This document shows, one piece after another, positions 1 through 7,938 of a stretch of 21,147 nt of DNA. The notes under the pieces are model-generated. The model was not told where the DNA came from and searched no databases. It was given only the letters and a program-made list of their open reading frames with translations. The DNA comes from JBBTUF01 sp038063855 (GTDB lineage: Bacteria; Patescibacteriota; Minisyncoccia; Ryanbacterales; GWA2-47-10b): positions 1 to 21,147 of the forward strand of contig JBBTUF010000010.1 of assembly GCA_038063855.1 (NCBI GenBank), in the 5' to 3' direction. Position 1 is the first letter of the stretch, and every line of letters starts with the position of its first letter. A program made the translations under genes and the position numbers.

Positions 1-1
1 A

Positions 2-877
2 AAGCAAGAAGAGTTTGTAAAAAATAAAGAACTTGATTTTTCATTCGATCACAAAGGGCGAGCTCGGTTCCGTGTAAACATTTTCTATCAGAGAGGGTTT
101 GTGGGTTGTGCGATGCGTTTGGTCCCAGTAAAGATTCGAACAGTTGAAGAATTGAATTTGCCAAAAATTATAAAAGATTTTGCCCGTAAAGAGCAAGGAT
201 TTTTTTTGATTGTGGGTCCAACAGGCCATGGCAAAACTACATCGCTTGCGGCAGTTATAGATTTGATAAATCACGAACGAGCGGAGCACATTGTAACAAT
301 TGAAGACCCGATTGAATACTTGTTCACATCTGATCGTTCGATCATTGACCAACGTGAAGTGCTTACCGATACAAGTGATTTTAAAGTTGGGCTACGTTCT
401 GTATTTCGAGAAGATGTCAATGTGTTGATGCTTGGTGAGATGCGTGATTATGAAACAATGGCAACGGCGGTTACAGCGGCCGAGACTGGTCATTTGGTTT
501 TTTCAACACTTCATACGAACAATGCCGCTCAAACTATTGATCGTATCATTGATAGTTTCCCTGCGGGTCAGCAATCACAAATTCGCGCCCAACTTTCAAG
601 TACTCTCCTTGGTATTTTTTCGCAACGCTTATTACCACGCGTGTCCGGTGGGTTAATCCCTGCGTTTGAACTCCTTATTGCAAATGCAGCGGTCAAAAAC
701 TTAATTCGAGAAAATAGGACTCATGAGATTGACCTGATTGTTGATACGGGCTCGCAAGAGGGCATGATAAGTCTCAACCGTTGTATGATGGAGCTTTTGC
801 GCAAGGGCGAGATAACCATGGAAAGTGCAATTGCGTATTCGCTTAATCCATCAGAATTTAGGCTTCTTGCTCGCTAA
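2..877 (+). CDS. pilT: Type IV pilus retraction ATPase PilT (5' truncated)
   Basis: Hexameric cytoplasmic ATPase that drives pilus retraction (twitching, DNA uptake). The reading frame is open from base 2 and starts upstream of the window; the GTG at 101 is internal, because the preceding residues (GRARFRVNIFYQRG) match the family's N-terminal domain. 291 residues are visible. Motifs: Walker A GPTGHGKTT at visible residues 72-80 (His replaces the usual Ser), Asp box IVTIEDPIEY, Walker B VLMLGEMRD with Glu at about residue 146, and His box TGHLVFSTLHTNNAAQTIDR. The PilT-type motif AVKNLIREN near the C-terminus matches the family's AIRNLIRE retraction motif, which favours PilT over PilB. It is followed 8 nt later by pilC, presumably co-transcribed. 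The rest of the gene and any pilB lie outside the window. Confidence 0.95.
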   Translation, partial: KQEEFVKNKELDFSFDHKGRARFRVNIFYQRGFVGCAMRLVPVKIRTVEELNLPKIIKDFARKEQGFFLIVGPTGHGKTTSLAAVIDLINHERAEHIVTIEDPIEYLFTSDRSIIDQREVLTDTSDFKVGLRSVFREDVNVLMLGEMRDYETMATAVTAAETGHLVFSTLHTNNAAQTIDRIIDSFPAGQQSQIRAQLSSTLLGIFSQRLLPRVSGGLIPAFELLIANAAVKNLIRENRTHEIDLIVDTGSQEGMISLNRCMMELLRKGEITMESAIAYSLNPSEFRLLAR

Positions 878-885
878 TTTATTTT

Positions 886-2094
886 ATGCAATTTATTTAT
901 CAGGCACGTACTCCAGAAGGCAATGCACGATCAGGTACAATCGAGGCGCCGACTACAGATGTAGCTGTTCAATCGCTTCAGCGACAAAATTTGATTATTG
1001 TTTCACTTGAGAATGCAGAGCCAAAAAAAAATTGGTACGAATTTTCATTTGCTAGATTTCAAGGCGTAAAGAATCGCGATGTTATGTTGCTTTCGCGCCA
1101 ACTCTCAACCCTGTTTGAGGCGAAAGTGCCAGTCGTGCAGACATTTCGGACACTCATTGGTGGGGCAACAGCAATTCCCGCTCGTAAACATTTAGTGGAA
1201 ATTCTTGATGATATCCAAGGAGGTATGAGCATGTCGCAGGCTATGGCAAAACATCCTGCAATGTTTTCAGCTTTCTTTGTAAGTATGGTCAGGTCAGGCG
1301 AGGAGTCAGGCGAGCTCGATGAAGTTTTTAGCTATCTTGCTGATTATCTTGAGCGAAGTTATGTACTTATTTCGAAAGTACGCAACGCTCTTATTTATCC
1401 CACATTCATTTTAATTACCTTTATCGGGGTTATGATTCTTATGTTGACGGTTGTTATCCCAAAAATATCAGGAATTATTGTTGAGTCGGGGCAAGAAGTG
1501 CCAATTTATACGCGGATTGTCATTGGTTTGAGTGATTTTTTGATTGCGTTTGGGATACCATTGCTTATTTTTCTTGGATTCGTTGTAGTATTTTTAATCC
1601 AATATTTAAGAACGCCTGCGGGTATTCGAGCATGGAGCCGTTCGGAAATCTCGATGCCACTCATCGGCTCGTTATATCAAAAACTGTATCTTGCGCGTCT
1701 TGCCGATAACTTGCAAACATTGATTGCAGGAGGCATTCCTATTGTTCGCGCGCTTCAGATCACTGCCGATGTGGTGGGCAACGAAATCTACCGCGGTATT
1801 ATACTTGAAGCGGTTGAGGCCGTGCGCGGAGGTAGCTCTATCGCTGATGCGTTTGCGCGTCATCCCGAAATTCCTGCCTTGCTTGCTCAAATGATGCGTG
1901 TGGGGGAGGAAACAGGTAAGCTCGACCACGTACTCAAAGCTCTTTCACGCTTTTATAGTCGAGAAGTCGATAGTCTTGTGGATAACTTAGTGACCCTTAT
2001 TGAGCCGATTTTAATCATTGCACTTGGTATTGGCGTGGGAGTAATTGTTGCGGCGGTGTTATTGCCAATCTACAACCTTGCGAGCGGGTTTTAG
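886..2094 (+). CDS. pilC: Type IV pilus inner-membrane platform protein PilC
   Basis: Polytopic membrane platform (GspF/PilC family) that couples the ATPases to pilin insertion and extraction. The 402-residue length is normal. Two T2SSF domains are visible, roughly residues 65-190 (from LLSRQLSTLFEAKVPV) and 265-395 (from LARLADNLQTLIAGGIPIVR). Each ends in a hydrophobic segment, with an extra central hydrophobic pair at about 170-195 and 215-240. The internal duplication is seen in the paired signatures MVRSGEESGELDEVFSYLADY and MRVGEETGKLDHVLKALSRFY. The ATG lies 8 nt after pilT and lacks a clear Shine-Dalgarno sequence, so translation probably depends on coupling to pilT. It ends the first pilus block; small accessory genes follow. 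Confidence 0.95.
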   Translation: MQFIYQARTPEGNARSGTIEAPTTDVAVQSLQRQNLIIVSLENAEPKKNWYEFSFARFQGVKNRDVMLLSRQLSTLFEAKVPVVQTFRTLIGGATAIPARKHLVEILDDIQGGMSMSQAMAKHPAMFSAFFVSMVRSGEESGELDEVFSYLADYLERSYVLISKVRNALIYPTFILITFIGVMILMLTVVIPKISGIIVESGQEVPIYTRIVIGLSDFLIAFGIPLLIFLGFVVVFLIQYLRTPAGIRAWSRSEISMPLIGSLYQKLYLARLADNLQTLIAGGIPIVRALQITADVVGNEIYRGIILEAVEAVRGGSSIADAFARHPEIPALLAQMMRVGEETGKLDHVLKALSRFYSREVDSLVDNLVTLIEPILIIALGIGVGVIVAAVLLPIYNLASGF

Positions 2095-2095
2095 T

Positions 2096-2124
2096 TTGAC
2101 ACTGCATACGATTGGTAATAGATT
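2096..2124 (+). promoter_or_regulatory. Putative promoter of the 44-aa gene (leaderless)
   Basis: A consensus -35 TTGACA (2096-2101) lies just after the pilC stop. After a 17-nt spacer comes TAGATT (2119-2124) as a weak -10. The ATG at 2131 begins 6 nt later, where transcription would start, so the mRNA would be leaderless. The spacing matches several other promoters here. The -10 is imperfect. Confidence 0.45.
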
Positions 2125-2130
2125 ATCAAT

Positions 2131-2265
2131 ATGCCGAAGAAACAAATATCACTCGATGACCTTGCTCGCATGGTTAATAATGGGTTCGAAGATATGCGCA
2201 AGCGCATGGAACGCGTAGAAAAGCGCGTCAATAACCTTCCCACGCGCGGAGAATTACTAAACTAA
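2131..2265 (+). CDS. Small coiled-coil protein, probably truncated
   Basis: A 44-residue protein, MPKKQISLDDLARMVNNGF followed by a short heptad segment (MRKRMERVEKRVNNL). The N-terminus resembles the small Patescibacterial coiled-coil proteins that begin with a KK-ITLDDLA-like segment, and it is related to the 112-aa protein at 13144 (LARMVNNGFEDMRKRMERV versus LARIVAKGFESVDKRFEQV). It stops after NLPTRGELLN, where longer relatives continue, so it may be a decayed remnant. Function unknown. A possible leaderless promoter precedes it. Because both members of this family in the window sit beside TA-like genes, a role in or travel with these modules is possible but unproven. Confidence 0.5.
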   Translation: MPKKQISLDDLARMVNNGFEDMRKRMERVEKRVNNLPTRGELLN

Positions 2266-2280
2266 TTAAGGGGTAAAAAT

Positions 2281-2466
2281 ATGAATAAAAAACTTAAAAA
2301 AATCTTACTTTTAGATAAGAAGCTTCACAAAGCGCCGAAGCTATCTCTTACAGAAAAAGATTTTTTGGAATCAGAACAGCGTTTTGAAGCTACTTACTAC
2401 TCCAATAAATTGGAAGGAAATAAATTAGGCAAAGACGAAGCTCGCAAAGCTATTCTTTCTAAATAA
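2281..2466 (+). CDS. Small protein with Fic-inhibitory motif (VbhA-like antitoxin or Fic N-terminal fragment)
   Basis: A 61-residue lysine-rich protein with a good Shine-Dalgarno sequence (AAGGGG, 2268-2273, 7 nt before the ATG), unusual in this window. Residues 36-52 (EATYYSNKLEGNKLGKD) contain S41-x3-E45-G46, matching the (S/T)xxxE(G/N) inhibitory motif of Fic AMP-transferases. In class I systems this motif lies on a separate antitoxin of about 60 residues (VbhA); in class II enzymes it is at the N-terminus of the Fic protein, often as S-x-IEGN-x-L. No HPFxxGNGR Fic core is seen downstream in any frame, so the protein is either an orphan antitoxin or the stump of a Fic gene. The motif is seen directly; the function is inferred. 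Confidence 0.5.
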   Translation: MNKKLKKILLLDKKLHKAPKLSLTEKDFLESEQRFEATYYSNKLEGNKLGKDEARKAILSK

Positions 2467-2482
2467 TCCTCGTCAGCAGAAG

Positions 2483-2522
2483 TTGACCGATAGACCGGCC
2501 AGTGCTAGGTTGAAGACTCAAC
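2483..2522 (+). promoter_or_regulatory. Putative promoter and operator of the PBECR/DUF2283-like module
   Basis: TTGACC (2483-2488), a 17-nt spacer, then an extended -10 TGCTAGGTT (TAGGTT at 2506-2511). An inverted repeat GTTGA-AGAC-TCAAC (2509-2522) overlaps the -10 and predicted start, a typical place for an autoregulatory operator. The -10 is weak and the dyad short. Confidence 0.4.
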
Positions 2523-2537
2523 ATAACTCTTTTTTCT

Positions 2538-2870
2538 ATGCCGCAACCAGATTTTATTTTCAGGGTGACAGACTACAGAGGCAAAATCGTTATATTTACT
2601 AAGGCGAAGTGGGAAGAAAAGCAATCTGACCATCCCGAATTGCACAAGCAGGCCTTTCTAGACTGTCTGAAAAAGACCATAATACAACCAGAGGAGGTGT
2701 GGGAGGATTACTCAGATAAGAAAAAACGTTGTTATTATAGAAAATACTCAAGTTCCACCTATGCGAAGGTAGTTGTATGGATGAATGGTAATCCTTATCA
2801 TGTCGTAACGGCATATGAGATTGATGGTATAAAGGAAAAGAAGTATCCAAACTTAAAGCAATTTATTTAA
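2538..2870 (+). CDS. Putative PBECR-like RNase toxin
   Basis: A 110-residue soluble protein. The pattern KAKWEEKQSDHPEL ... KKTIIQPEEVWED ... KKRCYYRKY ... AKVVVWMNG ... YHVVTAYE resembles the phage Barnase-EndoU-ColicinE5/D-RelE-like (PBECR) nuclease fold. Members typically have a His-Pro in an early helix, a 'tIxxPdeI' segment, and a C-terminal strand ending in (I/V)TAY. The likely activity is RNA cleavage, as toxin of a TA pair. The next gene starts 4 nt downstream and looks like a partner. No Shine-Dalgarno is visible; the leader would be about 20 nt. The family assignment is by pattern only and could be wrong at subfamily level. Confidence 0.5.
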   Translation: MPQPDFIFRVTDYRGKIVIFTKAKWEEKQSDHPELHKQAFLDCLKKTIIQPEEVWEDYSDKKKRCYYRKYSSSTYAKVVVWMNGNPYHVVTAYEIDGIKEKKYPNLKQFI

Positions 2871-2874
2871 AAAT

Positions 2875-3285
2875 ATGCCAATGGCTATAGATAAAAAGAA
2901 AATACTAAACTTCATTTCTAACTTCTCTGATATTGTAAAGAAGGAGAATTGGATTTCGCGTTATGATGCTGATAACGATTCGTTTGCTATGAGAATCCCA
3001 ACGCTTTCGCGTAATGCCCGCAAGAGATATGTAAATGAAGAGTTTGCTTTTTATGTAAACGATAATAATGACGTAGAAGGTGTTTTTATAGAATACTTTG
3101 TAAGCAATTTTATATCGCATCACAAAGACTTTAAAAACGTGGCTAAAGAAATCAAATCTCAGAAAAAAGAAGAAGGCTTAGTGGAACTTAAAAAGAGCGA
3201 AACTAACAAGATTGCCCCAGGATTGGAGGCAGTTATTATTGATTCTTTTGTCTTTGACACACCAGAAATCCAGAAGACAAAGTAA
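2875..3285 (+). CDS. DUF2283-like partner protein, putative antitoxin
   Basis: A 136-residue acidic/basic soluble protein starting 4 nt after the PBECR-like gene; a second in-frame ATG lies at 2881. The central stretch WISRYDADNDSFAMRIP ... EEFAFYVNDNNDVEGVFIEYF resembles DUF2283-type proteins, which have a 'YD...D.l.i' strand and a later 'G(V/I)xI(D/E)Y' strand and are sometimes antitoxins. The remaining 50 residues are lysine/glutamate-rich and likely flexible. The order (putative toxin first, then partner) is the reverse of the classical TA order but known in some families. Function is inferred from context; homology is weak. Confidence 0.45.
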   Translation: MPMAIDKKKILNFISNFSDIVKKENWISRYDADNDSFAMRIPTLSRNARKRYVNEEFAFYVNDNNDVEGVFIEYFVSNFISHHKDFKNVAKEIKSQKKEEGLVELKKSETNKIAPGLEAVIIDSFVFDTPEIQKTK

Positions 3286-3458
3286 TACATTTCAAATCCA
3301 AACGGTGGATAACCAGTAATGCTCATTAAAGTAGTTATAGTTCTATGCAAAGAAAACGCTGAAAATGAGTATGCTAGCGTATTTTTTGAAGGGGTTCCCA
3401 AGGAGTTTTAGCATGCAAAAAAGATATCCACAATACGGGGTTTCTCTTTCTGTAGTTT
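3286..3458. other. Non-coding gap between TA-like module and pilin gene
   Basis: No convincing gene here. An imperfect short hairpin around AGTATGC/GCGTATT (3368-3383) followed by six T (3382-3387) could be a weak terminator for the upstream module, but it includes G-T pairs and a tiny loop. The rest is AT-rich sequence leading into the pilin promoter. Confidence 0.3.
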
Positions 3459-3467
3459 TGCTATAAT
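3459..3467 (+). promoter_or_regulatory. Extended -10 promoter of the first pilin gene
   Basis: TGCTATAAT: a perfect TATAAT (3462-3467) with the extended TGn element. No good -35 is visible at 16-18 nt, as expected when an extended -10 is used. The predicted start near 3474 leaves a 5' UTR of about 90 nt that begins with a stable hairpin. Confidence 0.65.
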
Positions 3468-3476
3468 GGTTTCAGG

Positions 3477-3493
3477 TCTCGCCTTGGGCGAGA
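3477..3493 (+). promoter_or_regulatory. 5' UTR stem-loop of the pilin mRNA
   Basis: TCTCGCC (3477-3483), loop TTG, GGCGAGA (3487-3493): a perfect 7-bp GC-rich stem within a few bases of the predicted transcription start. There is no T tract, so it is not a terminator. 5'-terminal hairpins are known to protect abundant mRNAs from decay, which would suit a major pilin. Confidence 0.5.
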
Positions 3494-3565
3494 GGTCGAA
3501 GAAAGCATTTATATAATAATTTTAAAAATTAGTAAAAAGGTCTTTATAATTACTTAATTAATATA

Positions 3566-4138
3566 ATGAACAAAAAAATAAACAAAATTAGACTTGGTTT
3601 TACGCTTATCGAACTTTTGGTAGTCATCGCAATTATTGGTATTCTCGCCTCGATCGTTTTGGCCTCGCTCAACAGCGCACGACTCAAGGCTCGTGATGCT
3701 CGTCGTATTGCTGATGTTCGTCAAATCCAGCTTGCACTCGAGCTCTTTGCAGATGCAAACGCGCAGTCATACCCGGCGGGTAACGAGTCAGGGGCAGCCA
3801 CCAATTCTGATTACGCTGCAATTGCAACAAAATATATTTCTGCTGTTCCCACGGATCCGGTCGATGGTACGGATACAGGTAAGGGCTATCAATATCAAGC
3901 TCTCACAAATACTTCAGGAACTCCTTGTACAACTTCAACTGGGTGCGCGTTTTATCATTTAGGAGCCAGCCTTGAGCAAACTGATAACAATGCCTTAAAG
4001 GGCGACGCAGATGGCTGTTCAGCCGCCGTTGGGGGTGGTTGTTTAAAACAATTTACTCTTGATACAATTTTCGGGGCAGACACAGTTACCTGCGGTTCCA
4101 ATGCCACCGGACGAGGTTGTTATGACGTCACTCCATAA
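3566..4138 (+). CDS. Type IV prepilin (major-pilin candidate)
   Basis: A 190-residue prepilin. The short basic leader MNKKINKIRLG is cut by PilD before FTLIELLVVIAIIGILASI; Glu+5 is present. The mature protein has the long N-terminal helix (about residues 12-60) and a globular head with four or more Cys. The C-terminus (CGSNATGRGCYDVTP) suggests a disulfide-bonded D-region. It resembles the second pilin at 10979: both have a helix end LASLNSAR-x-K-x-RD-x-RR, a FYHLGA motif and a GCYD(V/I)xP end. Its own strong promoter, 5' hairpin and strong terminator make it a monocistronic unit, as expected for an abundant subunit. No Shine-Dalgarno is visible. Confidence 0.9.
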   Translation: MNKKINKIRLGFTLIELLVVIAIIGILASIVLASLNSARLKARDARRIADVRQIQLALELFADANAQSYPAGNESGAATNSDYAAIATKYISAVPTDPVDGTDTGKGYQYQALTNTSGTPCTTSTGCAFYHLGASLEQTDNNALKGDADGCSAAVGGGCLKQFTLDTIFGADTVTCGSNATGRGCYDVTP

Positions 4139-4159
4139 TTCTTAGCTAATGTAGAAGTA

Positions 4160-4189
4160 AAAAATGCCCGCATTCGTGTGGGCATTTTT
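4160..4189 (+). terminator. Rho-independent terminator with UUCG tetraloop
   Basis: A 13-bp stem, 4160-4172 paired with 4177-4189 (one G-U pair), capped by a TTCG tetraloop (4173-4176). The 3' arm ends in five T. It lies 21 nt after the pilin stop. The A-run on the 5' arm would also let it work in the other direction. Confidence 0.85.
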
Positions 4190-4197
4190 GTGTTTCA

Positions 4198-4206
4198 TGC
4201 TATAGT
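4198..4206 (+). promoter_or_regulatory. Possible extended -10 promoter of the GT-C/TPR gene
   Basis: TGCTATAGT (TATAGT 4201-4206), directly after the pilin terminator and about 44 nt before the ATG at 4251. It matches the TGn-extended -10 pattern of the pilin and pilD genes. No -35 is recognised. Confidence 0.4.
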
Positions 4207-4250
4207 ATTGATGCCTGCTTAAGAATTATAAGTAAAAACTTACTGCGAAG

Positions 4251-6215
4251 ATGCGATTAACTCAATATGTAAAGGAAATTCAGGTGCCGCTGTTTGTATT
4301 CATAGTTTTTTTACTTACCACGATTATTTTTGGGCAAACCATTTTTTTTAAATATGTATATGATGACTTCTCTTTTTTAGTTGGGAATAGAGCGGTACGT
4401 GGCGGAGTTACAAATCCAGTCGATTTTTTTCAATATCCTCGGTTAGCATGGGTAGGGTCAAATTTGCACGTATATAGACCATTAAGTGCCTTATTTTATT
4501 CAATTGAATTTAAATGGTTTGCATTTGATCCGGCTTATTATCACTTAGTTAGTATTATAATACATGCGATTAATACATTGCTTGCGAGCTGCTTGTTGTA
4601 TTTATTATTGCGCAATAAAGTGATCGCGATTATAAGTAGCCTTCTTTTTTTAGTTCACCCAGTAAACGTTGAGGCGATTGCATGGATTTCTCAACAAGGT
4701 ACTCTTCTTGCGAGTACTTTTTTGTTTTTGTCACTAATACTTTTAGTTTTGTATCATGAGTACGGGCTGAAGTGGTTTTTAAGGCTGTCTTTATTATTTG
4801 CATTGGTAATACCTTTTATTAAAGAGCAGTTGATAGTAACACCATTTTTAATATTGGGGATCATGATATTTTTAAAATTTCCATGGCAAAGGAATATAAA
4901 AATTAGTATTGTATACTTTGTTACGATGGCTCCATATTTATTTATGCGTCATTTTGTAGGGGTACCGCTCGATCAAAGTGGTGGATGGTTTGATAATAAA
5001 AAAGAAGCAGTTTTAACCATGATCCATGGGCTTGCGTATTACATACGCCTGATTTTTGCGCCCCATCCACTTACGGTTAATTACGAGTGGTTCAAAGTTG
5101 AAAAATTTATTTCAACAACGGTTCTTTTGAGTGTGGCGAGTATCATTTTTTGTATTTTTGTTGCAATATACTTTTATAAAAAAGCTCCTGGGGTAACACT
5201 CGGTATATATTGGTTTTTTGCGGGACTCATCCCTGTTAATAATGTAGTAACGCCAATTTATACATTTATCAATGAGCGTTTTTTATATATTTCTTCATTA
5301 GGGATGATTTTCGCGATGATATGTCTTGGGTATTATTATTTAAAGAAAATACCGATAGGCCAATTTAAAAAGCATCTAATTGGCAGCGCTATATTTTTTG
5401 TTTTATTTCTCATCTTAAGTCATATGACATATTTGAGGCTACCAAATTGGAAAGATCAAAAATCTCTTTTGGCAAGTACATTCCGTGTCGATTACTATAA
5501 TCTTAGAAATTTCACAAACTATGCTCGCGCACTTGAGATGGAAGAGAATTATATGGAGTCGTTTGTTTTATTAAGACAAGCTCAAAATATTACTGGCTTG
5601 CCCCGAGGTAATTATATCGATTTGTACGCACAGATAATAGGATCTACGTTGCGGTTTAATGATACTCGTCGAGCGCGAATATATTTAACTATAGGGCGCT
5701 CTCGTTATCCAGAGAGCGTCACTCTTAAAATGTTAGAGGCAAAATATTATTTTTCTGTCGGTAATTATAAAAAAACCGAAGAGATCTCAAAAAGTATCAC
5801 TGATAAATTTGATTTGGTAAAAGCCCAAAAAGAGCCAGCTTTTTACGATGCGCCACTCTATTACTTAATAGCGAAAAAAATGCAAGGTGATACAGTTGGA
5901 GCGAAGAAGCTTATAGACCAAGCGGGCGAAGAATTTCTACAGCAAAGACTTGATCACATTACAGGCGCTCGAGTATTTATGTTGCAGGGGCGATATGATG
6001 AGGCGCTGGCGTTATTGTACCCGGTATTACATGAAAAAGAAATTTCTTGGATGGAACCATATATTTGGCTTGCGGACTTATATAAAAAACAAGGCAATAA
6101 TGTACAGGCTTTGGCTACATACCAAGTGGCGTTATATAAAAGTCCAACCAACCCAGACGCAGTGTTGGGATTTGAAAGGGTGATGAGAGATCTTAATAAG
6201 GATAAAGTTAAATAA
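4251..6215 (+). CDS. TMTC-like GT-C membrane glycosyltransferase with C-terminal TPRs
   Basis: A 654-residue protein. Residues 1 to about 400 hold roughly ten membrane segments; from about 400 onward the chain is soluble with TPR-like helices (e.g. NFTNYARALEMEENYMESF, EPYIWLADLYKKQGNNVQAL). The first extracytoplasmic loop carries YDD (about residues 37-39), followed by NLHVYRPLSALFY and HPVNVEAIAWISQQGTLLA. These are features of the TMTC/bacterial TPR O-mannosyltransferase-like group, where the acidic pair is catalytic and the donor is a polyprenyl-phosphate sugar. It follows the pilin gene after a terminator, so pilin O-glycosylation is an attractive but unproven role. It is AT-rich relative to ligA and gatA. 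A weak GAAG lies before the ATG. Confidence 0.75.
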   Translation: MRLTQYVKEIQVPLFVFIVFLLTTIIFGQTIFFKYVYDDFSFLVGNRAVRGGVTNPVDFFQYPRLAWVGSNLHVYRPLSALFYSIEFKWFAFDPAYYHLVSIIIHAINTLLASCLLYLLLRNKVIAIISSLLFLVHPVNVEAIAWISQQGTLLASTFLFLSLILLVLYHEYGLKWFLRLSLLFALVIPFIKEQLIVTPFLILGIMIFLKFPWQRNIKISIVYFVTMAPYLFMRHFVGVPLDQSGGWFDNKKEAVLTMIHGLAYYIRLIFAPHPLTVNYEWFKVEKFISTTVLLSVASIIFCIFVAIYFYKKAPGVTLGIYWFFAGLIPVNNVVTPIYTFINERFLYISSLGMIFAMICLGYYYLKKIPIGQFKKHLIGSAIFFVLFLILSHMTYLRLPNWKDQKSLLASTFRVDYYNLRNFTNYARALEMEENYMESFVLLRQAQNITGLPRGNYIDLYAQIIGSTLRFNDTRRARIYLTIGRSRYPESVTLKMLEAKYYFSVGNYKKTEEISKSITDKFDLVKAQKEPAFYDAPLYYLIAKKMQGDTVGAKKLIDQAGEEFLQQRLDHITGARVFMLQGRYDEALALLYPVLHEKEISWMEPYIWLADLYKKQGNNVQALATYQVALYKSPTNPDAVLGFERVMRDLNKDKVK

Positions 6216-6264
6216 ATTGATGCCGACGAGGTTTTTTTTAATACATTATCAAAAGTTGGTCAGT

Positions 6265-7938
6265 TTAATTGTGTTTATATAATTCTATTGTGTAATCATT
6301 TGGTTCTAGATATTGTGTTTTATTTGAAAAAAATGTATTCAGGGCGAGCTTTCCTAAGAAGTATCTATTTTCATTATATATATCACCGATTATAATAATT
6401 CCATCTAAAATATAAGAGGTATCAAGTGATTTCTTTATGAATTGAAAGAAGTCTGGGGGAGTGTTTTTATTTTTTAATATTGATGTTTGGGAGTTTATAA
6501 TAATGATATAAGCTGGTTTATTTTGTACTAATTCTTCCATGGCCTTGATTTGTCTCGTTGTAGTTAGGCTGTTGGGCGCAGTTAATGGATATATAATGGC
6601 ATATTTTGATGCGCTTTGTCTTTGAGATAAGAATAATATTTCAGGCTCAGATCCAATGATGAAAATTTTATCAGCAGGATTTGTATTTTCTTTGATATGG
6701 CTTGAAATAATTCTCGCTTCAGAAAATGGATTAAATTTTGAATAAAGGATTCTGGCTCTTGTATTGGGAGCAGCTAGCCAATATGCTTTAGAGATAAAAA
6801 ATGGCGAGACAAATATTATCATCAAGAAGAGAAAAATAAATTTATGCCACCGATCCGATTTTAGTTTATATGTTTGCTCGATGATTTGATCGATGCCTAT
6901 GGCTACTAGGACTGCACAGGGTGTTACGATGAATATAAAATAATGAGGATAATATCTGTAACCTCCGGATGTGGCTAAGATAGCGGCTAGTATCCAAAAA
7001 AAGAAATAGAGCTGTCTTTTATTCTCTCGGTATACGGAGATAAAATCTAGTTTCTCGCCTTTTTGTGAAGTTAGGGCGTTTCTAGTATCGGTGACTAATT
7101 TATGTAGACCAACCAATGCAAATATGGTGAGAAATATGTTTTCCTTAATAATACCGAATAGCGGTGGGATTAAGGTGTGTAAAATTATAAATAAGTTATT
7201 AGGAATTTGTTGTGCGAACGAGATACTAAACAATATAGTGTCCTCGTAGTATTGTTGTAGCGCGCCTAGTAAAAAATATATTATGATACTTAATCCAAAA
7301 GGTATTATTGCCCCGCCAATATATAATAAGAGGTTTTTCCAGTTATTATTTTCAAGCCATATTGTTAGACAAATCAAAGGTATAAAACCTGCAATATAAA
7401 AAATGGCAACCTGTTTTGTTAGGTAGGCAAGGCCTAGTAGTAGTCCTGCTAAAAAAAATAGCCGATGATTATTTGTTTCTGATCCACGCCACAATAAAGA
7501 TATTGCTAGAATAATAGGAAGCGCCATAAAAATTTCCGTGTTAGCTGATTGGCCAAACACTGTCGGAGACATTGTGACGATAAGAAATGTTATTGCGCTT
7601 AATAAACCTATTCGGTAAGAAAATATTCTTTTTGTAATGAGATAGAGCGCATAAGCACCTGCGAATGTATAAATATTCATAAAGATGCGGACGCTCAATT
7701 CGCTTTCTCCGAATATACGGAAAGCGATCCAATAAAGTATATCAATCATTGGAGGTTTTGAATCGAAGACGTCTTTATATGGGATATCTCCAAGGCTTAA
7801 TCTTTGCGCGATATAGGCGTACAGACCTTCATCTCGTTCAAATGGAACAAAAAGATTGCTTATTCTTAATATGATAACAATTGAAAGAATGATAAAGCTT
7901 GCTAGATAAAAATAGATTTTTTTGTGTTTTAATTCCAT
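6265..7938 (-). CDS. PMT_2/ArnT-like GT-C membrane glycosyltransferase
   Basis: A polytopic protein of the dolichyl-phosphate-mannose mannosyltransferase superfamily: after the first membrane segment comes FERDEGLYAYIAQRLSLGDIPY with the Asp-Glu catalytic pair, then DSKPPMIDILYW and about ten further membrane segments. A soluble C-terminal part of about 150 residues follows. Such enzymes move a sugar from a lipid-phosphate donor to protein or lipid outside the membrane. I chose the ATG at 7938 (MELKHKK, 557 aa) because a short basic tail then precedes the first membrane helix; the ATG at 7986 would add 16 residues. It is on the opposite strand to all neighbours, convergent with the 4251 gene and divergent from the GT9 gene, and looks very AT-rich, suggesting separate acquisition. 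Confidence 0.75.
   Translation of the reverse strand: MELKHKKIYFYLASFIILSIVIILRISNLFVPFERDEGLYAYIAQRLSLGDIPYKDVFDSKPPMIDILYWIAFRIFGESELSVRIFMNIYTFAGAYALYLITKRIFSYRIGLLSAITFLIVTMSPTVFGQSANTEIFMALPIILAISLLWRGSETNNHRLFFLAGLLLGLAYLTKQVAIFYIAGFIPLICLTIWLENNNWKNLLLYIGGAIIPFGLSIIIYFLLGALQQYYEDTILFSISFAQQIPNNLFIILHTLIPPLFGIIKENIFLTIFALVGLHKLVTDTRNALTSQKGEKLDFISVYRENKRQLYFFFWILAAILATSGGYRYYPHYFIFIVTPCAVLVAIGIDQIIEQTYKLKSDRWHKFIFLFLMIIFVSPFFISKAYWLAAPNTRARILYSKFNPFSEARIISSHIKENTNPADKIFIIGSEPEILFLSQRQSASKYAIIYPLTAPNSLTTTRQIKAMEELVQNKPAYIIIINSQTSILKNKNTPPDFFQFIKKSLDTSYILDGIIIIGDIYNENRYFLGKLALNTFFSNKTQYLEPNDYTIELYKHN

Noticed and set aside
6216..6264. Terminator between the convergent GT-C genes
   Set aside because: There is a run of eight T (near 6232-6239) but the stem before it is only about 2-3 bp, so it is not convincing.
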